In this document: positions 26,046-35,093 of the stretch, one piece after another
Numbering within the stretch: position 1 is the first letter of the stretch
Layout: every line of letters begins with the position of its first letter
DNA from: an uncultured bacterium
GTDB lineage: Bacteria > Cyanobacteriota > Vampirovibrionia > Gastranaerophilales > Gastranaerophilaceae
DNA length: 64,000 nt
Reading direction: 5' to 3'
NCBI GenBank assembly: GCA_902801985.1
Contig: CADCKD010000003.1
Location: forward strand, 1 to 64,000
Notes under the pieces: model-generated
Seen by the model: only the letters and a program-made list of their open reading frames with translations
Told to the model about the DNA's origin: nothing
Database searches by the model: none
Program-made: the position numbers and the translations under genes

Positions 26046-27497
26046 ATGGGCAAAAATATGGTAATACAAGAAAATGAACTTTTAACATTAACAAAACTAA
26101 ATAGCGAAAATGATACAGATACGACCAAACACTATGTATCAGATGAAGAATTAGCAAATATTGATAAAGAATATTGCACATATGGTGATAAAATTCATGC
26201 TGACTCTAATCCAAAAGTATTTAGGGATTGTAATGGAGTTTTTATGTATGATTCTGAAGATACTCCATTTTTAGATTTAGAAATGTGGTTTGCATCTTGT
26301 AATTTAGGCTACAAAAATAAAAGAGTCAGAGATGCCGTTGTAGATCAAATAGATACTTTGCCGCAAATTTCTTCTCATTTTCAATATGATTACAAAGTTC
26401 TTTTATCAGAAAAAATTGCTAAAGCAAATATTGAAAGATTTGGAACAAAAGGTCGTGTACAATTTAATGTGGGCGGTTCACAAGTTATAGAGGATGCTCT
26501 GAAACTAATTAGAAACTATACTCACAAAAGCAGAATGTTTTCTTTTTATGGCGGTTTCCACGGAAGAACATTAGGTGCAAGCTGTTTAACAGCAGGATAT
26601 AGATATAGAAAACCGTTCGGGCATTTTTCAGAAGAAGCTCATTTTGTTCCTTATCCGTATTGTTTCAGATGCCCTTACGGAAAGAAATGTGATTCATGCA
26701 ATTACTATTGTGTTCAACAATTAAGACGTGAATTTGAAGATAACTGTGCAGGTATTTACGACCACTCATCAAAAGAATGCGCAATGGGAGCGTTCTTTGT
26801 TGAGCCGGTTCAAGGTTCAGGCGGATATATCATACCTCCTGAAGGATATTTTAAAGAATTGAAAAAAGTTTTAGATGATTTTGGGGTTCTGTTTGTAGAT
26901 GATGAAATCCAAATGGGATTTTACAGAACAGGTAAACTATGGGCTATTGAACATTATGGTGTTAAACCTGATGTTATTACTTTTGGTAAATCATTGACTA
27001 ATGGCTTGAACCCACTTGGCGGAATGTGGGCAAAAGAAGAATTAATAAGCCCTGAAGTATGGCCAAACGGCAGAACTCACTCAACATTCTGCAATAACCC
27101 GATTGGTATGAGAGCCGGATATGAAGTTATGAAAATATTTGAGGACGGCGACTTTGAAAGAGAGGTTGCAAATAAAGGCAAATACTTCTTAGCCGGATTA
27201 AAAGATTTGGAAAAACGCCATAAACGTATCGGCCATGTTGACGGACTTGGTTTAGCATTAAGAATTGAATGTGTAACAGAAGACGGTTTCACCCCTGATC
27301 CTGAATTACTTCATAATATTTTAGCAGAAGGTTTAAAAGGAGATCTAAGTTATAATGGTAAAAAATGCGGAATAATCCTTAATAAAGGAAGCCACTACAA
27401 CAATACTATAACATTAGTTCCTGCTGTTACAATAACTTATGAAGAAATAGATATGGCTTTGGAATTGCTTGATCAATTATTTACGAGGTTGTCGTAG
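26046..27497 (+). CDS. Class III PLP aminotransferase (GabT/ornithine-type) with cysteine cluster
   Basis: The 483-residue fold-type I enzyme has SFYGGFHGRTLGA (166-178), EPVQGSGG (253-260), DDEIQMGFYRTG with Asp285-Glu287, and ITFGKSLTNG with Schiff-base Lys315. An insertion at 205-222 carries Cys206, Cys209, Cys215, Cys218 and Cys222, close to the CxxCPxG pattern of some archaeal and deep-branching GABA-type transaminases. It acts on an omega-amine or amino acid that the sequence does not reveal. The next gene overlaps as TAGTG. No Shine-Dalgarno fits ATG 26046 or 26058. Confidence 0.8.
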   Translation: MGKNMVIQENELLTLTKLNSENDTDTTKHYVSDEELANIDKEYCTYGDKIHADSNPKVFRDCNGVFMYDSEDTPFLDLEMWFASCNLGYKNKRVRDAVVDQIDTLPQISSHFQYDYKVLLSEKIAKANIERFGTKGRVQFNVGGSQVIEDALKLIRNYTHKSRMFSFYGGFHGRTLGASCLTAGYRYRKPFGHFSEEAHFVPYPYCFRCPYGKKCDSCNYYCVQQLRREFEDNCAGIYDHSSKECAMGAFFVEPVQGSGGYIIPPEGYFKELKKVLDDFGVLFVDDEIQMGFYRTGKLWAIEHYGVKPDVITFGKSLTNGLNPLGGMWAKEELISPEVWPNGRTHSTFCNNPIGMRAGYEVMKIFEDGDFEREVANKGKYFLAGLKDLEKRHKRIGHVDGLGLALRIECVTEDGFTPDPELLHNILAEGLKGDLSYNGKKCGIILNKGSHYNNTITLVPAVTITYEEIDMALELLDQLFTRLS

Positions 27498-28339
27498 TGG
27501 CACACGATATTGACTTTGAGTTACTCCACACCGAAATTTCAAATATAAAAGACAAAAAAGCCGTTCTACTATTTCACGGACTGACCGGTAGTCCATTTGA
27601 AATGCGAAAATATGGAGATTTTTTATTTAAAAACGGCTATGACGTTTTTTGTTACTCATTCCCGGGACATGGCGAAAGAATTAGCGAAATTGAAATGGTC
27701 ACTTGGAGTGATTGGTGTAATTTCGCTCAAGAAAAATATAATCTTTTAAGAAATAATTATAATCAATTTTTTGTATCGGGTTTGTGCTTGGGTGCAGCTA
27801 TGGCAGTTTATTTGGCTGAAAACAATGATGACATTACAGGTATTGTTGCTCTTTCTACAACTTTGTTTTTAGATGGATTTTGCATTCCGTGGACAATATC
27901 TTTAATTGGTTTTGCACTAAGCACAATTGCAAGATTTTATTTTACTTTTCCGGAAGATGATTGTTTTGGAGTAAAAAATGAAAGAACAAGAAAAAGTTTG
28001 GCAAAAATTACAGCAAAAGCTGATATAGGAATGGATAATTATCCGCTTAATTGTGTGGATGGACTTTTAAGATTATCAAAAAATGTCCGGCTAAATCTTA
28101 AAAAAGTTAAATGTCCCGTTTTGTGTATTCATTCAAAATATGATAATTTATCAAGTCCTAAAAGTGCAAAAGTTGTCATAAACGGTATTTCTTCCGAAAT
28201 TAAAGAATACGTCGAGCTTAATGACAGTTATCATATGGTTTTATATGATAATGAAAAGGAATTTGTTATGAATACAGCTATAAATTTTTTAAATAAACTT
28301 GCTGCGACTGAAGTTAAGAAAGAGGTTGTATGCGTATAG
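27497..28339 (+). CDS. Alpha/beta hydrolase with cysteine nucleophile elbow
   Basis: The 280-residue carboxylesterase-like fold has the oxyanion motif LLFHGLTGSP (25-34), elbow GLCLGA (95-100), acid Asp216 in HSKYDNLSSP, and His246 in DSYHMVLYD. The elbow nucleophile is Cys97 where carboxylesterases of the GLSLGG type have Ser, giving a Cys-His-Asp triad like dienelactone hydrolase. It starts at GTG, overlapping the aminotransferase stop, and overlaps the following membrane gene by 10 bp, so the three act together. Thioester or acyl transfer is as likely as ester hydrolysis. Confidence 0.78.
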   Translation: MAHDIDFELLHTEISNIKDKKAVLLFHGLTGSPFEMRKYGDFLFKNGYDVFCYSFPGHGERISEIEMVTWSDWCNFAQEKYNLLRNNYNQFFVSGLCLGAAMAVYLAENNDDITGIVALSTTLFLDGFCIPWTISLIGFALSTIARFYFTFPEDDCFGVKNERTRKSLAKITAKADIGMDNYPLNCVDGLLRLSKNVRLNLKKVKCPVLCIHSKYDNLSSPKSAKVVINGISSEIKEYVELNDSYHMVLYDNEKEFVMNTAINFLNKLAATEVKKEVVCV

Positions 28340-28662
28340 TTTTTTCTTTGGCAATTGTTGCAAATATATTATCAATAATAATCTTGCTAACAGGACTTAT
28401 TTATAATTTTAAACAACCTAAAAATAAAGCAATTTTTGGATATTCTGTTGTCGGAAGTTTGCTTGCATACATTGTATTTTTGGGATTTGTTGTTATTTAT
28501 TGGAGTTTTTCAAAACTTGACTTATATTGTTTTGTTTTAGCTTTATGCACAATTTCCCCATTTGTAATAGGCAAACTTGTCAGGTATGAAACGCTGAAAA
28601 AATATACTGTTCTTCAAATAATGTTTTTTACTATAAGTTTAATCACATTGATTTTGAAATAG
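28330..28662 (+). CDS. Small four-helix membrane protein
   Basis: 110 residues with four predicted transmembrane segments (about 5-25, 36-60, 65-83, 90-108) joined by short basic loops. No motif is recognised. Its 10-bp overlap with the hydrolase indicates translational coupling. It is the last gene of the aminotransferase-hydrolase unit and may anchor or transport the product. Function unknown. Confidence 0.65.
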   Translation: MRIVFSLAIVANILSIIILLTGLIYNFKQPKNKAIFGYSVVGSLLAYIVFLGFVVIYWSFSKLDLYCFVLALCTISPFVIGKLVRYETLKKYTVLQIMFFTISLITLILK

Positions 28663-28702
28663 CATATAGAAAATTAAATAAAATCCTGTATATTCAATAG
28701 CC

Positions 28703-29881
28703 TTAACACATTTGTATTGCTTCTTTAGGACATACGTGGCTGCAAAGAGAGCATCCTGCACATTGTTCTTTGTCAATACACAAACAGTTATTATCAAGAC
28801 TTAGAGCATGATATTCAGATTCTGAGCATATTTTTGCACATTTCCCGCATTTTACACACTTCTCATTATCTATTGAAGGATAAAGGTGTGATTTTTTATT
28901 AAGTTTTTCGTGTGAAATAATTTTTGATACAGCAATATTCTTTAATTCAGAAATATCATTAAACCCTTTTGTTTCTAAATAATTTAAAAGTCCCGATTTT
29001 AAACTATCAATAATTCCATAACCGTTTAGCATAACTTCAGTACAAATTTGAACAACATCCGAACCAAGTGCAATGTACTGTGCAGCATCTTTCCAGGAAG
29101 AAATTCCACCCATACCAAGTATAGGTAAATTAGAATTTTGTCTTAATTGAGCGACACACCTAAAACCAATCGGTTTAACTGCTTCTCCTGATAACCCGCC
29201 ATAGGTTGAATTTCCATCTATATTAAGAACCGGCTCCAAAGTGTCAAGATTAATCCCCATAAATCCTTGCACTGTATTAATTGCAGCGAACCCGTCTGCT
29301 CCGGCTCTTTCAACAGCATTAGCAATCCAGTTAATATTAGTCACATTAGGTGTTAGTTTTACAAAAACAGGTTTTGTTGCAACAGCTTTCACCCAAGCTG
29401 TTATAAGTGTGGAAATTTCCGCACTTGTCCCTATTGCCATACCAATATTTCTTTCCGGCATGCCATGCGGACAAGAAAAATTAAGTTCATAAGCATCTAT
29501 TGGCGTATCATTTAATGTTTTTACAAGATCTTGCCATTTTTTACGCTCAGCAGGAGCCATAATACTTGCAATTATCACTTTTGTCGGATATTTTTCTTTT
29601 AAATATTTAATACCATCCACCCAATATTGAACAGTTTCATGGCTCAATAATTCTATATTTTGCAAGCAAATCACTTTGCCTTTTTCTTTAATCGCTGCAT
29701 AACGAGGACTTGCCTCAATCATCTCTAAATCATCCGGAGTTATTGTTTTTAATACAGCACCACCCCAACCCATTGCAAAAGCTTTGTCAATACTCTCAAT
29801 TGACGCTGTCGGTGGGGCAGAAGCCAACAAAAACGGATTTTCAAACTCTATACCTAATATTGATGTATTTAAAGTAGCCAT
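28703..29881 (-). CDS. preA: Dihydropyrimidine dehydrogenase subunit A-like (PreA)
   Basis: 392 residues. The N-terminal FMN-binding TIM barrel of the dihydroorotate dehydrogenase type has the active-site loop ELNFSCPHGMPERNIGMA, with catalytic Cys, and VKLTPNVTNI. The C-terminal tail (about 335-392) holds two 4Fe-4S motifs, CVKCGKCAKIC and CAGCSLCSHVCP. PreA reduces uracil and thymine with electrons delivered by PreT. No preT lies next to it here, so its partner must be elsewhere or be a different flavoprotein. Confidence 0.85.
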   Translation of the reverse strand: MATLNTSILGIEFENPFLLASAPPTASIESIDKAFAMGWGGAVLKTITPDDLEMIEASPRYAAIKEKGKVICLQNIELLSHETVQYWVDGIKYLKEKYPTKVIIASIMAPAERKKWQDLVKTLNDTPIDAYELNFSCPHGMPERNIGMAIGTSAEISTLITAWVKAVATKPVFVKLTPNVTNINWIANAVERAGADGFAAINTVQGFMGINLDTLEPVLNIDGNSTYGGLSGEAVKPIGFRCVAQLRQNSNLPILGMGGISSWKDAAQYIALGSDVVQICTEVMLNGYGIIDSLKSGLLNYLETKGFNDISELKNIAVSKIISHEKLNKKSHLYPSIDNEKCVKCGKCAKICSESEYHALSLDNNCLCIDKEQCAGCSLCSHVCPKEAIQMC

Positions 29882-30125
29882 TTATTAATTCCTCAATTTC
29901 ATTTTTGAATTGTTATTTATCTTTTAAAAGCCTTTATGCCTTAATAATATATGTGATTAATCATATTACTTGAAATTTTTTTATATAACTAAGATAATAA
30001 TTCAATAAGAGGTAAATGTAAATAATAAATGATATTTATAAATTATAATAAGACGCTTAAAAGTTGGTTATGTAATCCTCAAATAGCGGCAAAAATAGAA
30101 AAATAGTAATAGAAGGAGAAAAAAT

Positions 30126-31169
30126 ATGTTAAAAAAGATTTTATCATTTAGTATAGCAATATTACTTTTGATTGGAGCTAATTTAACGACAGAAGCAAAA
30201 AATTTAAATAACAAATGGGATAAAGTTTTTTCAAAATCAGAAAAAGTTGATATTCAAAAAGTCGAATTTAAAAACAGATTTGGGATTACACTTGTCGGAG
30301 ATTTATACACTCCAAAGACTATGAATAAAAATGATAAACTTCCTGCTATCGCAATTTCTGGGCCTTTTGGTGCTGTTAAAGAACAATCGTCCGGACTTTA
30401 TGCACAAACTTTAGCAGAACGCGGGTTTATTACTCTTGCGTTTGATCCTTCTTATACCGGTGAAAGCTCCGGAACTCCACGAAACGTTGCAAGTCCTGAT
30501 ATAAACACAGAGGATTTTTCTGCTGCGGTTGATTTTTTAAGTAATTACAAAAATGTGAATTCTGATAAAATCGGCATTTTAGGTATTTGCGGATTTGGCG
30601 GATTTGCAATCAATGCAGCCGCAATTGATACCCGAATTAAAGCAACTACTGCTGTTACAATGTACGATATGACAAGAGTTTCTGCAAAAGGATATAACGA
30701 TTCAGTTGACGAAAATGCACGATATGAGATGAAACAAAATCTTAATAAACAAAGAACACAAGATTTTAAAAATGGCAAATATCTTGGAGCAGATGGACTT
30801 CCTGAAAAATTAACAGGCAACGAACCTCAATTTGTAAAAGATTATTGGGGATATTATAAGACTAAAAGAGGTTTTCACGCTCGCTCAATCAATTCAAACG
30901 GCAAATGGAATATGACTTCATCTTTATCTTTAATAAATCAACCGATTTTACAATATTCATCTGAAATCAGAACACCTGTTTTAATCGTACATGGCGAAAA
31001 TGCCCACTCAAGATATTTTGGAGAAGATGCTTTTAAAAAATTAAAAGGTGACAATAAAGAATTATTTATAGTAAAAGGTGCAAACCACGTTGATTTATAT
31101 GATGGCGGAGATAAAAACGCAATCCCGTTTGATAAAATCGAAAGTTTTTATAATAAATATCTAAAATAA
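30126..31169 (+). CDS. Secreted dienelactone-hydrolase-like alpha/beta hydrolase
   Basis: 347 residues with a signal peptide (about 1-24). The hydrolase core shows DPSYTGESSG near 108-116, elbow GICGFGGF with Cys155, and ANHVDLYDG near the C-terminus. This matches the YcjY/dienelactone-hydrolase-like group. GAGAA-type ribosome site AAGGAGA precedes the ATG. It lies 12 nt before a flavoprotein gene, so they are probably cotranscribed. Substrate unknown. Confidence 0.8.
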   Translation: MLKKILSFSIAILLLIGANLTTEAKNLNNKWDKVFSKSEKVDIQKVEFKNRFGITLVGDLYTPKTMNKNDKLPAIAISGPFGAVKEQSSGLYAQTLAERGFITLAFDPSYTGESSGTPRNVASPDINTEDFSAAVDFLSNYKNVNSDKIGILGICGFGGFAINAAAIDTRIKATTAVTMYDMTRVSAKGYNDSVDENARYEMKQNLNKQRTQDFKNGKYLGADGLPEKLTGNEPQFVKDYWGYYKTKRGFHARSINSNGKWNMTSSLSLINQPILQYSSEIRTPVLIVHGENAHSRYFGEDAFKKLKGDNKELFIVKGANHVDLYDGGDKNAIPFDKIESFYNKYLK

Positions 31170-31181
31170 GAGGAGAATAAA

Positions 31182-31724
31182 ATGAGTAAAAAAGTTTTAA
31201 TAATATCTACAAGTTTAAGAAATAATGCTAATTCTGAAATTCTTGCTCACGAGACAGAAAAAGGTGCGTTAGATGCAGGCCACAAAGTTGAGTTTGTAAC
31301 TTTAAAAGATAAAGTAATCAATTTCTGCAAAGGTTGTCTTGCTTGTCAAAAATTAGGCAAATGTGTAATAAATGACGATGCAAATGAAATAACTCTAAAA
31401 ATGAAAGATGCTGATGTTATAGTTTGGGCAACTCCTGTTTATTATTATGAAATGTCAGGACAAATGAAAACACTTATCGATAGGGCAAATTCACTTTTTG
31501 CAACAGGAAAAAATTTTACAGAAACTTATGTTATAACAACATCTGCTGATTCTTCAAAAGGTGTCGTCCAAACTGTTTTGAATGGTGTAAAAGGCTGGGT
31601 TGCTTGTTTTAGCGATTTAGAATTAAAAGGATACTTGGAAGCAGGCGGACTTAATGACCCGAATGATGTTCAAAACCACAAAGATCTGTTAGAAAAAGCT
31701 TATAACATGGGAAAGAATATATAA
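31182..31724 (+). CDS. NAD(P)H-dependent FMN reductase / iron-sulfur flavoprotein-like
   Basis: The 180-residue flavodoxin-fold protein starts VLIISTSLRNNANSE, a phosphate loop for FMN. NFCKGCLACQKLGKC at about 47-61 resembles the cysteine region of iron-sulfur flavoproteins, and ATPVYYYEMSGQMKTLIDR near 87-105 is diagnostic of the NADPH-dependent FMN reductase family. AGAGGAG precedes the ATG. It probably reduces a flavin or quinone-like acceptor together with its neighbour. Confidence 0.82.
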   Translation: MSKKVLIISTSLRNNANSEILAHETEKGALDAGHKVEFVTLKDKVINFCKGCLACQKLGKCVINDDANEITLKMKDADVIVWATPVYYYEMSGQMKTLIDRANSLFATGKNFTETYVITTSADSSKGVVQTVLNGVKGWVACFSDLELKGYLEAGGLNDPNDVQNHKDLLEKAYNMGKNI

Positions 31725-31933
31725 CTTTGTAATTAAACACATAACTTATCAATAAAATATCAGTAACATTGAGAATGAATTATCAGAGAGTTTAAGAGTT
31801 TATATCAGTTAGTCTTGAAGTTCTTCCCCGAAAAATTAAAAAGTTTGAGAATTCTTCCCCCTCGCTTTTAATGTGATGTATTTTTATCAACTTTTGACAA
31901 GGGGTAATATATTTAGTTGCGCAAAGTAAAAAT

Positions 31934-32317
31934 TTATCTTTGCTTTATGCACTCATTTGTTGCATCATTCCATACTCCACCAAAATCAACGCATCTTTGT
32001 ATTCCTACAACTTTATCAACGGTTGGTATGTAAAATGAAAATTTAAAGAATATTACTTGTAGGATTAGTAAAATCAGTAGCAATGGTATTTTGAATTTAT
32101 TTGATAATTTTGCCCAAAATACATAGATAAAACTTACCAGTAATATAAGTGTTAAAAGCAAAAATAAGAATATTTGCACATCAAAATTTTCTGTAATAAT
32201 CGATGTTAAAGCAATAATTAAACCGTGAAATCCTAATATTGCGGAATTAACAAGAAATAATATTGCCAAAATTACATAGGTAATTATTTGAAATATTTTT
32301 ACAATATTTTCGCTCAT
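31934..32317 (-). CDS. Four-helix membrane protein with C-terminal Cys pair
   Basis: 127 residues with about four hydrophobic helices and a C-terminal polar tail RCVDFGGVWNDATNECIKQR, whose two cysteines could form a disulfide in the periplasm. A TATAAT lies about 8 nt before the ATG, so it may be transcribed with almost no leader, or read through from the small gene 14 nt upstream. Family not recognised. Confidence 0.6.
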   Translation of the reverse strand: MSENIVKIFQIITYVILAILFLVNSAILGFHGLIIALTSIITENFDVQIFLFLLLTLILLVSFIYVFWAKLSNKFKIPLLLILLILQVIFFKFSFYIPTVDKVVGIQRCVDFGGVWNDATNECIKQR

Positions 32318-32331
32318 AAGCTTATATTATA

Positions 32332-32475
32332 CTATTTTTTATAATCAGGCAATAAGTCGTGCATAAGAATTGAACAATCGCAGTACGGATATTTTCGACC
32401 TCTTTCAATTTTTAATACTGCTATTATAAACGAAAATATTATTAAATGTTTATTTGTTAATAAAAAATTAAGCAT
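32332..32475 (-). CDS. Candidate 47-residue membrane miniprotein
   Basis: An ATG at 32475 opens a 47-codon frame: a hydrophobic helix at about 11-22, then a polar tail RGRKYPYCDCSILMHDLLPDYKK with a CxC motif. It ends 14 nt before the start of the next membrane gene on the same strand. No clear Shine-Dalgarno is seen. The tail looks protein-like rather than random AT-rich sequence, but it could also be the end of a decayed longer gene. Confidence 0.35.
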   Translation of the reverse strand: MLNFLLTNKHLIIFSFIIAVLKIERGRKYPYCDCSILMHDLLPDYKK

Positions 32476-32568
32476 TAAGTGATTATGTCCGTTTCTGACA
32501 TATAGAAATATTAAAATATTTATGTAATAAGAAATAATTTGATATAATAACCAAAAAGGAGTGGCAAA

Positions 32569-33372
32569 ATGAAAAAGATATTATTTATATTGATAGCTAT
32601 AATATTTTCAATGAATATATGTGCAGTCAATGCAGAAACCGGAAGTAACGATTCAACCCTTGAAAAACTACTCACTGGTTCGGACGAGGAAAGAGCTGTT
32701 ATATATTACACAATGGCAAGTACATATTCAGAACTTAAAGACCACAAAAGTGCAGTTGAATACTACACAAAAGCAATAGAATTAAATCCAAAAATGATTG
32801 GGGCATATGTCGGTAGAGCCAAAGATTGTGGTGATATGGGTGATTGGCAATGTTCATTGGACAACTATGAATCAATAAAAAAGTTAAGGCCAAATGATCC
32901 TAATGCATATTGGGCAACATCTTTATACAAAACAAATACCAAAGACTTAGATGGTGCAATGGCTGATATTGATAAAGCTATATCTATGGTTAAAAAACCA
33001 AATGCAACATTTTATGCTCAAAAAGCTTGGGTATATTTAGAAAAAAAAGATTATAATAACGCAGTAAAGTGGGCTAAAAAAGCATTAAGACGTGATTTCA
33101 GAGATGAGTACACACTTGGTTTAATTTCTGTAATGGCATATGAAAATGGCAGGTTTGAAGATGTTTTGAATGTTACAAATGATTGCTTAAAACACGGCAA
33201 AGTTGCAAAAGAAAATCATGTTCTTTTATTATTACGAGCAAAAGCTTTTTACTACACAGGACAAAAAGAAAAAGCTATAAAACAAATGGAAAATGTAATA
33301 AAACTTGTTCCTGAAAACGAAGAATATATATTATTAAAAGATAAAATGCAAAAAGGTGAAAAGATTGACTAA
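32569..33372 (+). CDS. Secreted TPR-repeat protein
   Basis: 267 residues with a signal peptide (about 1-22). Five or six tetratricopeptide-like helical pairs follow, the clearest being HKSAVEYYTKAIELNPKM and DYNNAVKWAKKALRRD. TPR domains mediate protein-protein contacts, here in the periplasm. TATAAT plus AAAGGAG lie upstream of the ATG, giving a short leader. It overlaps the following phosphoesterase gene. Confidence 0.82.
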   Translation: MKKILFILIAIIFSMNICAVNAETGSNDSTLEKLLTGSDEERAVIYYTMASTYSELKDHKSAVEYYTKAIELNPKMIGAYVGRAKDCGDMGDWQCSLDNYESIKKLRPNDPNAYWATSLYKTNTKDLDGAMADIDKAISMVKKPNATFYAQKAWVYLEKKDYNNAVKWAKKALRRDFRDEYTLGLISVMAYENGRFEDVLNVTNDCLKHGKVAKENHVLLLLRAKAFYYTGQKEKAIKQMENVIKLVPENEEYILLKDKMQKGEKID

Positions 33373-34243
33373 ACATCTGAAACTTATAATTTTTATAATA
33401 TTCTGTTTGCTTCTCGCAGGCTATTCATATTTTATCGAACCTAACAGGCTTGAGGTTAATCGCTATGTAGTGCAAGATGAGCATCTAAAAGGTGTAAAAA
33501 TTGTTTTTGCAAGTGATTTTCACGTTAAACCATACGGACAAAAGTGCTTGGATATGATTGTCGAAAAGATTAACGCAGAAAACCCTGATATAGTTGTTTC
33601 TGCAGGCGATTTTGTATGCGGACATACACACCATTCAACAATGCCTATCGAACAAATTGCTAAAACTTTAGGCAAAATTAAGACAAAATTCGGTTTTTAT
33701 ACATCGCTTGGCAACCACGACGGCTGGTATGGCAAAGATGAGATCACAAAAAATCTTGAACAAAACGGAATAAAAGTTTTATCTAACTCTAACGTCGGGG
33801 TAAATGTAAATGGTCAAAAACTCTATATTGCGGGGGTTGAAGATTATGACACAGGGGAACCTGATATATACAAAGCATTAGACGGTATTGAAGTTGATGA
33901 AAACGGCAGATACAATAAACCTGTAATAATGCTTTCCCATACTCCTGATATGTTTCCTAAAATGCCAGACGAGATAACTTTAGTTCTTGCCGGACACTGC
34001 CACGGCGGTCAAATACGGGTTCCATTTTTAGGACCAATTTTTACAGCTTCAAGATATGGCGATAAATATGCAAAAGGTTGGAAGCAAGAGAAAGATGGAG
34101 AATCTATAAAAATTGATACTTCAAAACCGATAAAACTTCAAAAAGATATCTCAACTCTTTTTGTAACTCGCGGAATAGGTGTAAGTATTTTACCTCTCCG
34201 CTTTAACTGTCCACCAGAGGTTAATGTGATTGAATTTGAATAG
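33365..34243 (+). CDS. Membrane-anchored metallophosphoesterase (YaeI-like)
   Basis: About 292 residues with an N-terminal transmembrane helix (about 5-22). The calcineurin-like metal motifs follow in order: SDFHVKPYG, GDFVCGHTHH, GNHDGWYG and GHCHGGQI. YaeI-type enzymes act on phosphodiesters at the membrane surface. Start choice: TTG 33365 has AAGGTG 6 nt upstream, whereas GTG 33356 sits inside that ribosome site. Both overlap the TPR gene. Confidence 0.8.
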   Translation: MTKHLKLIIFIIFCLLLAGYSYFIEPNRLEVNRYVVQDEHLKGVKIVFASDFHVKPYGQKCLDMIVEKINAENPDIVVSAGDFVCGHTHHSTMPIEQIAKTLGKIKTKFGFYTSLGNHDGWYGKDEITKNLEQNGIKVLSNSNVGVNVNGQKLYIAGVEDYDTGEPDIYKALDGIEVDENGRYNKPVIMLSHTPDMFPKMPDEITLVLAGHCHGGQIRVPFLGPIFTASRYGDKYAKGWKQEKDGESIKIDTSKPIKLQKDISTLFVTRGIGVSILPLRFNCPPEVNVIEFE

Positions 34244-34305
34244 AATACTGTGCCCGCATCTGACATAGTCCTCGTTTATGATAATATTAAATGGAGGTGA
34301 ATATC

Positions 34306-34881
34306 ATGAAAGTCATAGATGGCACAATGATGTCAGAGACAGAAGGCTCTGAAGATGATAAAAAGGAAATAAAAAACTTAATTGATAAATCTACACCAAG
34401 CTCAGATTCAAAATTTTGTTTAACTAAGATTGAAGATGAAGCAGGCTGGACTTATATTACTGCAAACAACAAAGAGTCAGAATTTTTAATAAAATACAGT
34501 TCTTGTATGTTTGATACTTCTATTTTAATTAAATTTTTCGCGAAAATAATAGATTGCAAAGAAGATGCTGCAGTTATTATAGATTACGAAGGCAGTGAAC
34601 CAATTTTTTATGTAGCTCCTGTAAATGAAAATAAAATTCGGCTTATATACGCCCATGATTACGATTTATTTTTAAATGATGATGTTAATGAATATAATAG
34701 AAGTGATTATAAAATTGAATGCGACATAATAATTGATAAAAAAGAAATATTGGAAAATTTTTATAATATTTTTTATCCATTTACAATAAATTACAATTTA
34801 GAAAAAGCTTATGAACCTATGTTTAACCTTGAAAAGGGTAAAAAATATTTAAACGAAATAAAAGCATATTTAGAAAAATAA
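34306..34881 (+). CDS. Hypothetical cytoplasmic protein
   Basis: 191 residues, acidic, with no signal peptide or membrane segment and no recognised motif. The start at ATG 34306 is set by a near-perfect GGAGGTGA 7 nt upstream. The in-frame ATG at 34291 lies inside that ribosome site. A TATGATAATAT-like -10 lies just upstream. Function unknown. Confidence 0.65.
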   Translation: MKVIDGTMMSETEGSEDDKKEIKNLIDKSTPSSDSKFCLTKIEDEAGWTYITANNKESEFLIKYSSCMFDTSILIKFFAKIIDCKEDAAVIIDYEGSEPIFYVAPVNENKIRLIYAHDYDLFLNDDVNEYNRSDYKIECDIIIDKKEILENFYNIFYPFTINYNLEKAYEPMFNLEKGKKYLNEIKAYLEK

Positions 34882-34883
34882 TT

Positions 34884-34958
34884 ATGGATATTTTAGACAG
34901 ATTAGCAAAATCAAAATTTCGGAGCAGGTTTAAACTACGGGCAAAAGAACTTGTATAA
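34884..34958 (+). pseudogene. N-terminal remnant of a DUF4186 protein
   Basis: An ATG at 34884 gives 24 codons reading MDILDRLAKSKFRSRFKLRA before a stop. The LAKSKFRSRF block is the characteristic start of DUF4186 proteins, which are normally over 100 residues. The rest of the family sequence is not found downstream, so only a stub remains. Family recall is from memory of the conserved N-terminus. Confidence 0.45.
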
Positions 34959-35093
34959 ATTCGGAATATGTATTAATGGTGCATAATATAAATGATTATT
35001 TTAGCAAGGTTCTTTGTTTAATGCATAATTTCCACTTTTTATATGACGTAAAATGAACAAAATTATGTTTTAATCGTTTATATGTTATAAAGG

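Noticed and set aside
29954-29963. TGATTAATCA perfect palindrome upstream of preA, possibly an FNR/CRP-type operator
   Set aside because: Ten AT-rich bases in an AT-rich spacer are expected by chance. There are no flanking half-site bases or second copy to support an operator.
31725-31933. Two TTCTTCCCC stretches in the spacer after the flavoprotein gene
   Set aside because: Only nine bases each with different surroundings. They are too short to call a repeat element.
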